Source of the DNA: Nakamurella silvestris
GTDB lineage: Bacteria; Actinomycetota; Actinomycetes; Mycobacteriales; Nakamurellaceae
Reading direction: 5' to 3'
Assembly: GCA_003576535.1 (NCBI GenBank)
Contig: QXCQ01000209.1
Location: forward strand, 118,916-181,865
Length of the DNA stretch: 62,950 nt
Under the pieces are notes generated by a model. It was not told the DNA's origin, did not search any database, and saw only the letters and a list, made by a program, of their open reading frames with translations. Positions 18,638 to 27,528 of the stretch are shown in pieces. A program made the position numbers and the translations under genes. Every line of letters starts with the position of its first letter. The stretch's first letter is position 1.

Positions 18638-19600
18638 ATGGGACAGAGCAGCAGCCCGCAGGGCACAGGTGGGGCGCGGTCGCGCGCCGGCAGGAAATTC
18701 GTCCGTCCGGCCAGTGGATTCGGCGGAGTCCTCGCCGCGGGTCTGCTGTTGGCCGGGTGTGCCACGACCGTCACCGGAGCGGCGTCACCGGCACCGGATC
18801 TGCTCACCTCGCCGGTGGTGTCCACCTCCGCGGCGGGCAGCACTCCCCCGACCGCACCGGTCGATCCGACCGCACCCGAGGAGACCGACCTCCAGCAGAC
18901 CGGTTCCGGATCGGTTGTCACCGACGAGAGCTCCGAGCCTGACCGGAGCACCACCAGCGCGACCTCTGACGCGATGCCCGTCGTCGACCCCGACGAGTGG
19001 TACCCGACGGAGGACAACGAGGACCCGAGCCTGGACATCACCGGGATCTTCCTGGAGGAGCCGGCGAACTACGGCAGCTCCTACCTCCACGTGACCGATC
19101 CGGAACGTGTTGCCTACCAACATTTCCCACCGATGGGTGGCTCCCACGACGGATACTGGGCGGCGTGCAACGGTGTCGTCTACCAGGTCCCGGTACGCAA
19201 CGAGAACATGGTCCACTCCCTGGAGCACGGGGCGGTCTGGATCACCTACAACCCTGAGACCCTCAGCGCAGACGACATCGAGGCCGTCAGCGCCCTGGCC
19301 GAGGGCCAGAACTACCTGATGGTCAGCCCGTACCCCGGGCTGAAGTCGCCGCTGTCCCTGCAGAGCTGGGGACACCAGCTCGAACTGGACAGCCCGTGGG
19401 ACGAACGGCTCTACCAGTTCGTCTACGCCCTGCGGCAGAACCCCTATCTGACACCGGAGATCAACGCCACGTGCGATCAGCCGACCTTCGACGTCACCGA
19501 TCCGCCGCCGTTCGATCCCAGCACGCCGGGCCCGGACGCCTTCCCGCTCGGATCCGACGACACCGACGTGCCCACCGGCGACGCGCCGCCCACATCCTGA
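18638..19600 (+). CDS. DUF3105 lipoprotein
   Basis: This 320-aa paralogue of the protein at 10586 is anchored differently: the N-terminus is a lipoprotein signal with lipobox LLAGC (about residues 33-37). A Thr/Pro/Ser-rich linker follows, then the DUF3105 domain with the same conserved core (FPPMGGSHDGYWAACNGVVY, RNENMVHSLEHGAVWITYNP). It stands without a DUF305 partner. The ATG at 18638 is chosen because it places the signal at the N-terminus; the upstream in-frame part overlaps the hairpin. Confidence 0.87.
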   Translation: MGQSSSPQGTGGARSRAGRKFVRPASGFGGVLAAGLLLAGCATTVTGAASPAPDLLTSPVVSTSAAGSTPPTAPVDPTAPEETDLQQTGSGSVVTDESSEPDRSTTSATSDAMPVVDPDEWYPTEDNEDPSLDITGIFLEEPANYGSSYLHVTDPERVAYQHFPPMGGSHDGYWAACNGVVYQVPVRNENMVHSLEHGAVWITYNPETLSADDIEAVSALAEGQNYLMVSPYPGLKSPLSLQSWGHQLELDSPWDERLYQFVYALRQNPYLTPEINATCDQPTFDVTDPPPFDPSTPGPDAFPLGSDDTDVPTGDAPPTS

Positions 19601-19619
19601 TCCCGGCCCGCCCGCGGGG

Positions 19620-20267
19620 GTGGACAATTCTCCGGTGACCCCCGACACCGTGGAATTCGTGCTGAACCTGATCGGCCTGTTCGCCTTCGCCCTTTCCGGC
19701 GCACTGCTCGCTGTGCGGAAGCAGTACGACATCATCGGGATGGCGATCCTGGCGTCCATGACGGCCCTCGGGGGTGGGCTGATCCGTGACCTGATGATCG
19801 GCGACGTGCCACCCAGCGCCCTGCGCAACACCTGGTGGCTCGTCATCCCACTGATCGCCACGGTGATCACCTTCTTCTTCCACCCGCAGGTGGCCAAACT
19901 CCGGCGCGCGGTCCAGGTCTTCGACGCGATCGGCCTCGGGGTCTTCTGCGCGGCCGGTGCGACCAAGGCGCTGTTGTTCGGCCTCAGCCCGTTGGCCTCG
20001 GTGCTGATGGGGGTGCTCACCGGGATCGGCGGCGGCATCCTGCGGGACGTCCTGGCCGGGTCCACCCCCGCGGTCCTGGCCCGCGACTCCAAGCTGTACG
20101 CGATCCCCACGATCCTGGGCTCCACCGCCGTGGTGGTGGCCGACCAGTTCGGCGCGAACGGCATCCTGGTGCAGTTCTCCGCCGCTGTCGGGATCACCAC
20201 CCTGCGGCTGGTCGCCCTGTGGCGAGGGTGGACCGCCCCGGTCCCCCGCGCCGCCCACGGCCAGTAG
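19620..20267 (+). CDS. TRIC/UPF0126 family membrane protein
   Basis: The 215-aa protein has about seven membrane helices and the internal duplication typical of this family. The repeated glycine-rich kinks are seen as MTALGGGLIRDLMIGDVPP and LTGIGGGILRDVLAGSTP. Homologues are trimeric cation channels or, in E. coli YadS/YicG-type proteins, suspected glycine transporters. It follows the DUF3105 lipoprotein gene by 19 bp, so co-transcription is likely. Confidence 0.9.
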   Translation: MDNSPVTPDTVEFVLNLIGLFAFALSGALLAVRKQYDIIGMAILASMTALGGGLIRDLMIGDVPPSALRNTWWLVIPLIATVITFFFHPQVAKLRRAVQVFDAIGLGVFCAAGATKALLFGLSPLASVLMGVLTGIGGGILRDVLAGSTPAVLARDSKLYAIPTILGSTAVVVADQFGANGILVQFSAAVGITTLRLVALWRGWTAPVPRAAHGQ

Positions 20268-20269
20268 CT

Positions 20270-20320
20270 GCCGAACGGACCGCCACACCGCCGTTTCCCG
20301 GGTGCAGCGGTCCACTCGGC
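20270..20320 (+). terminator. Imperfect long hairpin after the TRIC gene
   Basis: The arms GCCGAACGGACCGCCACACC and GGTGCAGCGGTCCACTCGGC pair at 17 of about 21 positions. The element starts 3 bp past the stop. It belongs to the same GAGTGGAC-type family as 473-523 and 18515-18561. Confidence 0.6.
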
Positions 20321-20364
20321 CGGGGATTCGGCCCGTGGCATCCCTCACAGACGACCCACAGCCG

Positions 20365-20404
20365 GTGAACAATCGTTTACCGTGGTAGGTGAACATCGAT
20401 TCAC
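20365..20404 (+). promoter_or_regulatory. Two putative TetR operators upstream of the MFS pump gene
   Basis: Two 16-bp inverted repeats, GTGAACAATCGTTTAC (20365-20380) and GTGAACATCGATTCAC (20389-20404), share GTGAA arms and lie 24 bp apart centre to centre, 82 bp before the MFS start. The TetR gene is the next gene in the operon, so autoregulation together with the pump is the natural reading. Confidence 0.65.
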
Positions 20405-20485
20405 TCGCCGGCCCAGCGTTGTGCCGGTCCACTTTCCGCCTCTCTGCCGACGACCTGCCGCCGACACCTGCCAAAGGATCGCTTC

Positions 20486-22027
20486 GTGCCACGCACTGCC
20501 ATCACCCGAGGAACCACGTCACCTGCCGGCACCGCGGCCGCCGACCCCGCCGTCACCACACCTCCCGGGCTGGTTCCGGTCCTGGCCGCCTGCGGGATCG
20601 TGGTCTCCCTGGTCCAGACGATGATCGCCCCCCTGCTCCCGGAGCTGCCCGCCCTGACCCACAGCTCCTCGGCGAATGTCAGCTGGCTGTTGACGACCAC
20701 CCTGCTCACCGGTGCCATCGCCACCCCCCTGCTGGGTCGGATGGGCGACATGTACGGCAAGAAGCGGATGCTGATGATCACCCTGGCGGTCCTCGCCGCG
20801 GGATCCCTGACCTGCGCATTGAGCTCGGACCTGGCCGTGCTGATCATCGGGCGTGGCCTGCAGGGCGCAGCGCTCGCGGTCATCCCGCTCGGGATCAGCA
20901 TCCTGCGTGACGAACTCCCACCGGCCCGCGTCATCGGCGCGGTGGCCCTGATGAGTTCAACCCTGGGCGTCGGGGCCGCCGTCGGCCTCCCGGTCGCCGC
21001 CCTCATCGTGCAGGGAGCCGGTTGGCACACCATGTTCTGGGCCTGCGCCGCATTCGCCGCCGTCGCGGTGCTGTGTGTGCATTTCGTGGTCCCCGAGTCC
21101 GGTCGCCGCAGCGCCGGGCAGTTCGACTTCCTCGGCGCGCTGGGCCTGGCGACCATGTTGACCTGCCTGATGCTGGCCATCAACAAGGGCGGCGACTGGG
21201 GCTGGACCGCGCCACGCACCCTCGGCCTGCTGATCGGCGCAGTCGCCATCGGCCTGGTGTGGGGCCGGTACGAACTCCGCACCCCCACCCCGATGGTGGA
21301 CCTGCGGGTGTCGGCCCGGCCCGCGGTGCTGTTGACCAATCTCGCCGCCTTCCTCATCGGTTTCGCTTTCTACGCCAACGCTCTCACCACGGCCCAGCTG
21401 GTCCAGGAACCGACCTCGACCGGCTACGGCATCGGTGCCACCATGCTGGTCAGCAGCCTGTGCCTGTTGCCGGGCGGCATCTGCATGGCGCTGTTCTCGC
21501 CGGTGTCGGCGCGGATCTCGGCCCGGCACGGGGCGAAGTCGGCCCTGGCCCTCGCCAGCGGCGTCCTCGCCCTCGGTTACGTCGTACGGATCTTCACCAG
21601 CGGCGGTATCGCGATGATCATCGTCGGTGCCACCGTGGTCTCGATCGGAACGGCCTTGGCCTACTCGGCCCTGCCCACACTGATCATGGGATCGGTACCG
21701 GTCAGCGAGACCGGTGCTGCCAACGGGATGAACACCCTCGTCCGGACGATCGGCCAAACCGTCTGCGCCGCAGTCGCTGTCCTGGTCCTGTCCCATGTGA
21801 CGAGCACCCGCAGCGGTCGTGAGCTGCCGAGCCTGGCCGCCTACCTGACGATCTTCGGGATCGCCGCCGCCGTTTCGCTGGCCGCACTGGTGGCCACCCT
21901 GTTGATCCCGCGCCGGAAGGGCGAGGGCGACCCGGGGACCGGCAGCAGCACCTCTCACCGGAAGGCCGCACCGGCCACCACCCCGGCTGGTCTCGTGCGA
22001 CGCTCGGCGGCTACCGTCGGGGCATGA
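20486..22027 (+). CDS. MFS drug efflux transporter, DHA2 (14-helix) type
   Basis: The 513-aa protein has the size and helix count of the DHA2 drug:H+ antiporters. Motif A between helices 2 and 3 is visible as LGRMGDMYGKKRM, and the motif C-like SSTLGVGAAVGLPVAALIV follows. The GTG start has an AAGGA site 7 nt upstream. The stop overlaps the start of the TetR gene (ATGA), and two likely operators precede it. It probably exports a toxic hydrophobic compound that also acts as the inducer. Confidence 0.92.
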   Translation: MPRTAITRGTTSPAGTAAADPAVTTPPGLVPVLAACGIVVSLVQTMIAPLLPELPALTHSSSANVSWLLTTTLLTGAIATPLLGRMGDMYGKKRMLMITLAVLAAGSLTCALSSDLAVLIIGRGLQGAALAVIPLGISILRDELPPARVIGAVALMSSTLGVGAAVGLPVAALIVQGAGWHTMFWACAAFAAVAVLCVHFVVPESGRRSAGQFDFLGALGLATMLTCLMLAINKGGDWGWTAPRTLGLLIGAVAIGLVWGRYELRTPTPMVDLRVSARPAVLLTNLAAFLIGFAFYANALTTAQLVQEPTSTGYGIGATMLVSSLCLLPGGICMALFSPVSARISARHGAKSALALASGVLALGYVVRIFTSGGIAMIIVGATVVSIGTALAYSALPTLIMGSVPVSETGAANGMNTLVRTIGQTVCAAVAVLVLSHVTSTRSGRELPSLAAYLTIFGIAAAVSLAALVATLLIPRRKGEGDPGTGSSTSHRKAAPATTPAGLVRRSAATVGA

Positions 22028-22587
22028 CCTCGCCGCCGGATGCCACCACATCCTCCAGCAAGTTGGCGATCCTGCGCGCCGCCCGGATCGCTTTCGGCCG
22101 ACATCCGTACAACACCGTGACCCTGCGGGACATCGCCACCGCAGCCGGGGTGAGCGCGCCTTTGATCATCAAACACTTCGGCGGGAAGGAACAGCTTTTC
22201 GACACCGTCGCCGATTTCGGTCGGGCGGCAACAGAACTCTTCGACGCACCGCTCGACGGGCTGGCCGACCACATGATCCGTCATGTCCTCATCGCCCGCC
22301 GCGAACGAAGCATCGACCCGCTCCTACGAGTGGTGTTCGCCATCGGAACCGCTGACGAGCGGACCCTGCTGCTCACCCGGTTCCGCACCCAGATCATCGA
22401 TACGCTGACCGAGAAGCTCGGCGGTGTAACCGAAAGGGTTCGGGCCGAGCTGATCGTGGGCTCGCTGCTGGGACTCGGCGCGATGATCAGCATCGACCGC
22501 GAGGGACCGTTGACCACCCTCGGCGTCGACGAGATCGCCGCCGTTTTCGCTCCGGGCCTGCAGAGCCTGATCACCCCGGCAATATAA
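22024..22587 (+). CDS. TetR family transcriptional regulator
   Basis: The 187-aa protein has an N-terminal TetR DNA-binding domain (ILRAARIAFGRHPYNTVTLR, then AGVSAPLIIKHFGGKEQLF, within residues 15-60) and a helical ligand-binding C-terminal half. Its ATG lies inside the MFS stop codon, so the repressor is made in proportion to the pump. The paired GTGAA-arm palindromes upstream of the MFS gene are its likely targets. Confidence 0.92.
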   Translation: MTSPPDATTSSSKLAILRAARIAFGRHPYNTVTLRDIATAAGVSAPLIIKHFGGKEQLFDTVADFGRAATELFDAPLDGLADHMIRHVLIARRERSIDPLLRVVFAIGTADERTLLLTRFRTQIIDTLTEKLGGVTERVRAELIVGSLLGLGAMISIDREGPLTTLGVDEIAAVFAPGLQSLITPAI

Positions 22588-22738
22588 AGATTCGCTTTCC
22601 TTTCTGCCGATCCACGGCGTTGATCATCGGCAACCACGCCTGCGCCTCTACTATTGGCGGGCCTGCAGACCCATCTGTTCGCACTTGAACCTGCCCTCAA
22701 GTGAATTGAGGGGCCTGACGCGTCGAAGGACATTTCAC

Positions 22739-25342
22739 TTGCCCAAGCTCCGCGCCCCACAGTTCTCATTGCCGACCCTCGCCGGGCCGGCCCTCGCCCT
22801 GGTCCTCGCCGCCGGAACGCTCACCGTCGGAGCAACGCCCGCCTCAGCCGGGACCAGCACCCGCTCGGTGCCCCTCCAGGCCGAGGCACCGCTGACCACG
22901 ACCACATCCGTGGCGGTGGACACCGACGAGGCCGAGCCGATCGTCTCGGGTCTGATCGTCAAGATGAAAGCCACCGACCACCGTTCCCGTGATCTGCGCA
23001 TCCGTGCCGCCGCCGGCTCGATCACCGCGGCAGCGGCAGAACAGGATCTCGCCGGCGATGCGGTGCGGACCCTGATCGACAGCGCCCCCGAGCTCGCCGA
23101 CGCGGAGGTCGCCGACGACACTTCCGTGGGTGACGGCAGTACGGTCCTGCACCTCGCCGAGTCGGTGTCCGGAGCCGAGGCCGAGGCGCTCGCCGCCGAA
23201 CTCGCCGATCGCGCGGACGTCGAGTGGGCCGAGCCGGACTACCGCCTGTTCGCCACCGATGTCGCCCCGATCATCCCGCACGACCCGTACTTCGACCGGC
23301 AGTGGAGCCTCTGGGACACCGCGGGTACCCACGGGCGCTACTCCGTGCGGGCACCCCAGGCGTGGGGTGTGACCACCGGCGACAAGTCCGTCGTGGTGGC
23401 CGTGCTCGACACCGGCATCACCAGCCATCCGGAGCTGAACGGTCGGGTGGTCGCCGGGTACGACATGGTCTCCGATCCGAAAACGGCGAACGACGGCAAC
23501 GGTCGGGATTCCAACCCCGCCGATCCGGGGGACTGGATCAACGCCAGGACACGCCCCTCGGACTGCCCCGTGCCCGACATGAAATCGAGCTGGCACGGCA
23601 CGCATGTCGCGGGCATCATCGCGGCGGAGCAGAACGGCGTCGGCGTCAGTGGCATCGCGCCGGCCGTGCGTATCCAGCCGGTCCGTGTCCTCGGGGTCTG
23701 CGGCGGCAGCGTCAGTGACATCGCCGCCGGGATCCGTTGGGCCGCAGGCGGCACCATTGCAGGTGTACCGAAGAACGCCACCCCCGCCAAGGTGGTGAAC
23801 CTGTCCCTGGGCGGGCCGGGCGCGTGCGGCAAGACCTTCCAGTCCGCCGTCGACTTCGCCCGGAGCCAAGGCGCTCTCGTGGTGATCGCCGCCGGGAACG
23901 ACTCCCAGCCGGCCCGCAACTACAGCCCGGCGAACTGCAAGAACGTCCTGACGGTCACCAGCACCGGCCGAAAGGGTCAGCGCGCCAGCTATTCCAACTA
24001 CGGCACCGCCGCCGCGCCCGCGGGTATCGCGGCTCCCGGTGGCGACACGTTCTCCCGCGGCAGCGATTCGACCAACACTCCCAGCACCGACTACGGCATC
24101 GCCTCCACGTACAACAGCGGGAAGACCACCCCCGGCACGCCGACCTACGGTTACCTCCAGGGCACCTCCATGGCCGCGCCCGCGGTCTCAGGGGTCGCCG
24201 CCCTGGTCCTGAGCAAGGCCAACCTGACACCGGCCGACCTGACCGCCCGGTTGAAGCGGACGGCCCAACCGTTCCCGACGATCAGCCGGGGCGAGGGCAC
24301 CACCTGCACGATCGCTTCCTGTGGTGCCGGAATCATCGACGCGGGAGCGGCCGTCGCCGATCTCGACACCGCGCCGGCCAACGACAACTTCGCCGCCGCC
24401 GCCCAGGTGAGCGGTCAGGCCGGATCCGTCACGGGCCGTACCACCGCCGCGACCCAGGAGCCCGGAGAGCCGGTCTTCGCCACCAACGCCGGTGGGGCCT
24501 CGGTCTGGTACCGCTACGTCGCACCATCGACCGGCAAGTTCACCGTGAGCACCGCCGGCAGCAGTTTCGACACCCTGCTCGCGGTGTACCGGGGCGAGAC
24601 CATCGACGGGCTCGCCCGTCTCGGTGCCAACAACAATGCACCCGGTGTGGTGACCAGTGAGATCTCCGCGGTGCCGATGACCAAGGGCACCACCTACTAC
24701 ATCCTGGTCGACGGCTCCCGGGTCGGTGCCGGGCTGCCCGCCGTCGGGTCGGTCAAGCTGAGCTGGCGGTTGCAGTTCTTCTCCGACGTCGCACCCGGCA
24801 CCCCGTTCTTCAACGAGGTCGAATGGCTGGCCGTGCAGAAGATCTCCCTCGGCAACCCGGACGGCACCTTCAGTCCGGCGGCCACGATCAGCCGGCAGGC
24901 GATGGCCGCCTTCTTCTACCGGATGAACCACCACGGTGACGACGCCCCTGCCTGCACAGGGGGCAAACGGAAGTTCACCGATGTGCCTGCTACGAACCAG
25001 TTCTGCGGTGCGATCGAATGGCTGGCCGAGAACAAGATCACCACCGGGGTCACGCCGAAGACCTTCGGGCCCGGCCAGACGGTGACGCGGGAAGCCATGT
25101 CCGCCTTCCTGTACCGCTACCACCAGCTGGCGAAAGACCTGCCGATCGCCGCCCTGCCGTGCTCGGGGAAGGCGTTCGTCGACGTCAAGAAGACCCATCC
25201 CCTGTGCGGCGAGATCGAGTGGTCCGCCGCGAACGGGATCACCAGCGGGAACCCGGCCGGGAAGTTCCTGCCCGCGGACAAGGTCACCCGGCTCTCCATG
25301 GCGGCCTTCCTCTACCGGTTGTCCATCACCTTGGCCCCCTGA
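22739..25342 (+). CDS. Secreted S8 subtilisin-like protease with PPC-like region and three SLH motifs
   Basis: A signal peptide (hydrophobic stretch ending near ASA) is followed by an inhibitor-like propeptide and a peptidase S8 domain with catalytic D224 (VLDTGITS), H286 (WHGTHVAG) and S477 (GTSMAAPA). Next comes a pre-peptidase-like beta domain (about 545-690), then three SLH-type motifs (about 690-867) with paired cysteines. It should act outside the cell, held at the wall. The start is taken at a TTG with AAGGA 8 nt upstream; a TTG at 22685 is the alternative. Its last 31 bp overlap the convergent sigma gene. Confidence 0.9.
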   Translation: MPKLRAPQFSLPTLAGPALALVLAAGTLTVGATPASAGTSTRSVPLQAEAPLTTTTSVAVDTDEAEPIVSGLIVKMKATDHRSRDLRIRAAAGSITAAAAEQDLAGDAVRTLIDSAPELADAEVADDTSVGDGSTVLHLAESVSGAEAEALAAELADRADVEWAEPDYRLFATDVAPIIPHDPYFDRQWSLWDTAGTHGRYSVRAPQAWGVTTGDKSVVVAVLDTGITSHPELNGRVVAGYDMVSDPKTANDGNGRDSNPADPGDWINARTRPSDCPVPDMKSSWHGTHVAGIIAAEQNGVGVSGIAPAVRIQPVRVLGVCGGSVSDIAAGIRWAAGGTIAGVPKNATPAKVVNLSLGGPGACGKTFQSAVDFARSQGALVVIAAGNDSQPARNYSPANCKNVLTVTSTGRKGQRASYSNYGTAAAPAGIAAPGGDTFSRGSDSTNTPSTDYGIASTYNSGKTTPGTPTYGYLQGTSMAAPAVSGVAALVLSKANLTPADLTARLKRTAQPFPTISRGEGTTCTIASCGAGIIDAGAAVADLDTAPANDNFAAAAQVSGQAGSVTGRTTAATQEPGEPVFATNAGGASVWYRYVAPSTGKFTVSTAGSSFDTLLAVYRGETIDGLARLGANNNAPGVVTSEISAVPMTKGTTYYILVDGSRVGAGLPAVGSVKLSWRLQFFSDVAPGTPFFNEVEWLAVQKISLGNPDGTFSPAATISRQAMAAFFYRMNHHGDDAPACTGGKRKFTDVPATNQFCGAIEWLAENKITTGVTPKTFGPGQTVTREAMSAFLYRYHQLAKDLPIAALPCSGKAFVDVKKTHPLCGEIEWSAANGITSGNPAGKFLPADKVTRLSMAAFLYRLSITLAP

Positions 25343-26259
25343 CCGGGGACCTCCGGCAGCCGCGTACGGGCCAGCTTCTCCGGGGCCAGCACGAAGTCGA
25401 CCCGGCTGACCCGACCGGAGCGCACCGTCAACGCACCGACAAGCACCAGGCCGGTGCCGGCCACGAAGCCGAAACCGCTGGTGCCGTTGACCTCCAACGG
25501 CACGATCCGTTCGCCGCCGGAGCGCTTCTGAGCGATCCCCAGCAGGAATCTGGCGACCCGGTCCGCACCGTGGACAGGTCTGCGGGCGGCGCTGACCTTG
25601 CCCCCGCCGTCGCTGGTCAGCACCACATCCGGGTCCAGGATCGACAGCAGCACCGCCAGATCTCCGCCGAGGATCGCGGCGGCGAAGGCCGCCACGGCGG
25701 CATCGTGCTCGGCCGGATCCACCGTCACCCGGGGCGCGCCGTCGGCCACGTGGCGTCGCGCCCTGGCCGCGAGCTGACGGACGGCGGCCGGGGTGCGTCC
25801 GACCACCCCGGCCACCTCGGTGAACGGCATCCCGAAGATGTCGTGCAGCACCCAGGTGGTCCGTTCGGCCGGACTGAGGGTCTCCAGCACCACCATCAGG
25901 GCGAAACTGACGGTCTCGTCCAGGGTGACCCGGTCGGCGGGGTCGGTCGGGCGGACTCCCACCGGTTCGGCAGCAACGATCGGTTCGGGCAGCCAGGGGC
26001 CGATGTAGCTCTCGCGGCGGACCCTCGCCGACCGCAGGACGTCCAGGGAACGACGTGCCACCGCTACGGTCGCCCAGGCATCGACGTCCAGCACCGGGTC
26101 CTCCCGATCGGCCGCGGCCAGCCGCAGCCAGCAGTCGGAGACGACGTCCTCGGCCTCGGCCACACTCCCGAGCACGGCATAGGCGACCCGGATCAACCGG
26201 GGCCTGGCCTCGAGGTAGGCGTGGGCGAGATGGTCCTGGCGGGACTCGCGCTCTGTCAT
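25312..26259 (-). CDS. ECF sigma factor, ECF41/SigJ type with SnoaL-like C-terminal domain
   Basis: The 315-aa protein has sigma region 2 (YLEARPRLIRVAYAVLGSVA...AEDVVSDCWLRL) and region 4 (LSPAERTTWVLHDIFGMPF... VGRTPAAVRQLAARAR), followed by a SnoaL-like domain. ECF41 hallmarks are present: WLPEP in the linker and DGGGK in the extension. In this group the C-terminal domain controls activity in place of an anti-sigma factor. Many ECF41 genes neighbour a carboxymuconolactone-decarboxylase-like or oxidoreductase gene; none is adjacent here. The start is the ATG giving MTERESRQDHL. Confidence 0.92.
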   Translation of the reverse strand: MTERESRQDHLAHAYLEARPRLIRVAYAVLGSVAEAEDVVSDCWLRLAAADREDPVLDVDAWATVAVARRSLDVLRSARVRRESYIGPWLPEPIVAAEPVGVRPTDPADRVTLDETVSFALMVVLETLSPAERTTWVLHDIFGMPFTEVAGVVGRTPAAVRQLAARARRHVADGAPRVTVDPAEHDAAVAAFAAAILGGDLAVLLSILDPDVVLTSDGGGKVSAARRPVHGADRVARFLLGIAQKRSGGERIVPLEVNGTSGFGFVAGTGLVLVGALTVRSGRVSRVDFVLAPEKLARTRLPEVPGQGAKVMDNR

Positions 26260-26501
26260 CCGGCACCCTTTCCCCGGCGATGGTCCGCCGTTCGGCTTGC
26301 TTGCCCCCGCCGCCGGCCGGGATCTCCCCCTGGTGACGATCCGGATCGATCCGATGTGACATCGGACAGCTCGGCGACGAGATACCTCAGGTCGGCCGGT
26401 GCGTCGGGAGCACCGGGACACCTGCCGACGGTAACAACCGTCCAGGACTGCCACATCACACAGGGCCGCTCGTGGCCCGGTGCCGACAGATCCTTCGAGG
26501 A

Positions 26502-27416
26502 TCACTCCCCCGGCGTACCGAGGACCGCTGCCCTGATGGCCGTTCGCAGGATCCCACGCAGCCAGCCATGGGCGAGGTCGTCCGTGAACCTCTTCGGCCA
26601 GGCGAGGACGACGGGTACCGGCGGGAGGTCGACGGGCAGGGAGAACGTGCGGAGCCTGCGATCGCCCACCGACCGCGCGGCGATCGAGGACGGGACGGTG
26701 ACCACGGCACCGGTGTCCCGAACGATCTCCAGCGCCGCAGAGGTCGAGGCGACCGAAGCCACGACTCGACGCCGCTGTCCCCGAGCCTGGACCGCTTTGT
26801 CGACGGCATCCTCGAAGCGCCCCCGCCGCGACACGATCACGTGCGCCGCCGCCGTGTAGGCCTGGAGATCGACCTCGGTGCCCAGATGTGGGTTCGACCG
26901 CGCGCCGATTCCGACCAGATGGTCGTCGGCCACGTGCTCGTACGCGATGTCGGCGGGTCCGGAGGCACCGGAACCGATCTCGAGGTCGATGAGACCACGA
27001 CCGAGATCTGCGGTGTCGAGGGATGATTCGCCGAGGAATCGGAGCAGCACCCCAGGGGCGGCGCGGCCCACCTCCTCCACCAGCCCCGGCGCGAGTGCCG
27101 AGGTGAGCGCATCGTGGCAGCGAATGGTGAAGGTGCGGTCCAGGTTTCCGATGTCGAGATCGGACTCCGGCGACAGGATCGACCGGCTTCTCAGGACGAG
27201 CGAGCGGACCTCCTCCTGCATCGCCACGGCTCGGGGCGTGGGCCGCATGGCCCGGCCCGACCGGACGAGGATCGGATCTCCCGTCACTTTCCGGATCCGT
27301 CCCAACGTGCGACTCATGGCCGGCTCCGACAGGTGCAGCCGCTCGGCCGCACCGCTGACGCTCTGCTCGTCGAGCAGGGCGTCGAGGGCCGTCAGCAGGT
27401 TCAGGTCCAGTTGCAT
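26502..27416 (-). CDS. LysR family transcriptional regulator
   Basis: The 304-aa protein has the N-terminal winged helix-turn-helix (LNLLTALDALLDEQSVSGAA, then SEPAMSRTLGRIR) and a substrate-binding-like C-terminal half. The N-terminus resembles NodD/SyrM-type members. It is divergent from the phosphatase-like and reductase-like genes starting at 27529, separated by 112 bp, which is the classic layout of a LysR regulator and its targets. A 240-bp spacer separates it from the sigma gene downstream. Confidence 0.92.
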   Translation of the reverse strand: MQLDLNLLTALDALLDEQSVSGAAERLHLSEPAMSRTLGRIRKVTGDPILVRSGRAMRPTPRAVAMQEEVRSLVLRSRSILSPESDLDIGNLDRTFTIRCHDALTSALAPGLVEEVGRAAPGVLLRFLGESSLDTADLGRGLIDLEIGSGASGPADIAYEHVADDHLVGIGARSNPHLGTEVDLQAYTAAAHVIVSRRGRFEDAVDKAVQARGQRRRVVASVASTSAALEIVRDTGAVVTVPSSIAARSVGDRRLRTFSLPVDLPPVPVVLAWPKRFTDDLAHGWLRGILRTAIRAAVLGTPGE

Positions 27417-27528
27417 CTGAGTAATAGTACCTATGCATCGAATGTCTTTGACGTTAGTTTGTCCCCCTTTTAGGTTGGTGTCACCGGACCGAGCGCGGAC
27501 CGGCTACGACCGAACGAAGGATCCGGAC

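Noticed and set aside
16333-19041. A 902-codon minus-strand frame across the acyl-CoA synthetase and DUF3105 genes
   Set aside because: Antisense shadow of two well-supported genes; no family pattern.
24188-26362. A 724-codon minus-strand frame across the protease and sigma genes
   Set aside because: Overlaps two clearly real genes in another frame and shows only low-complexity Arg/Gly sequence.
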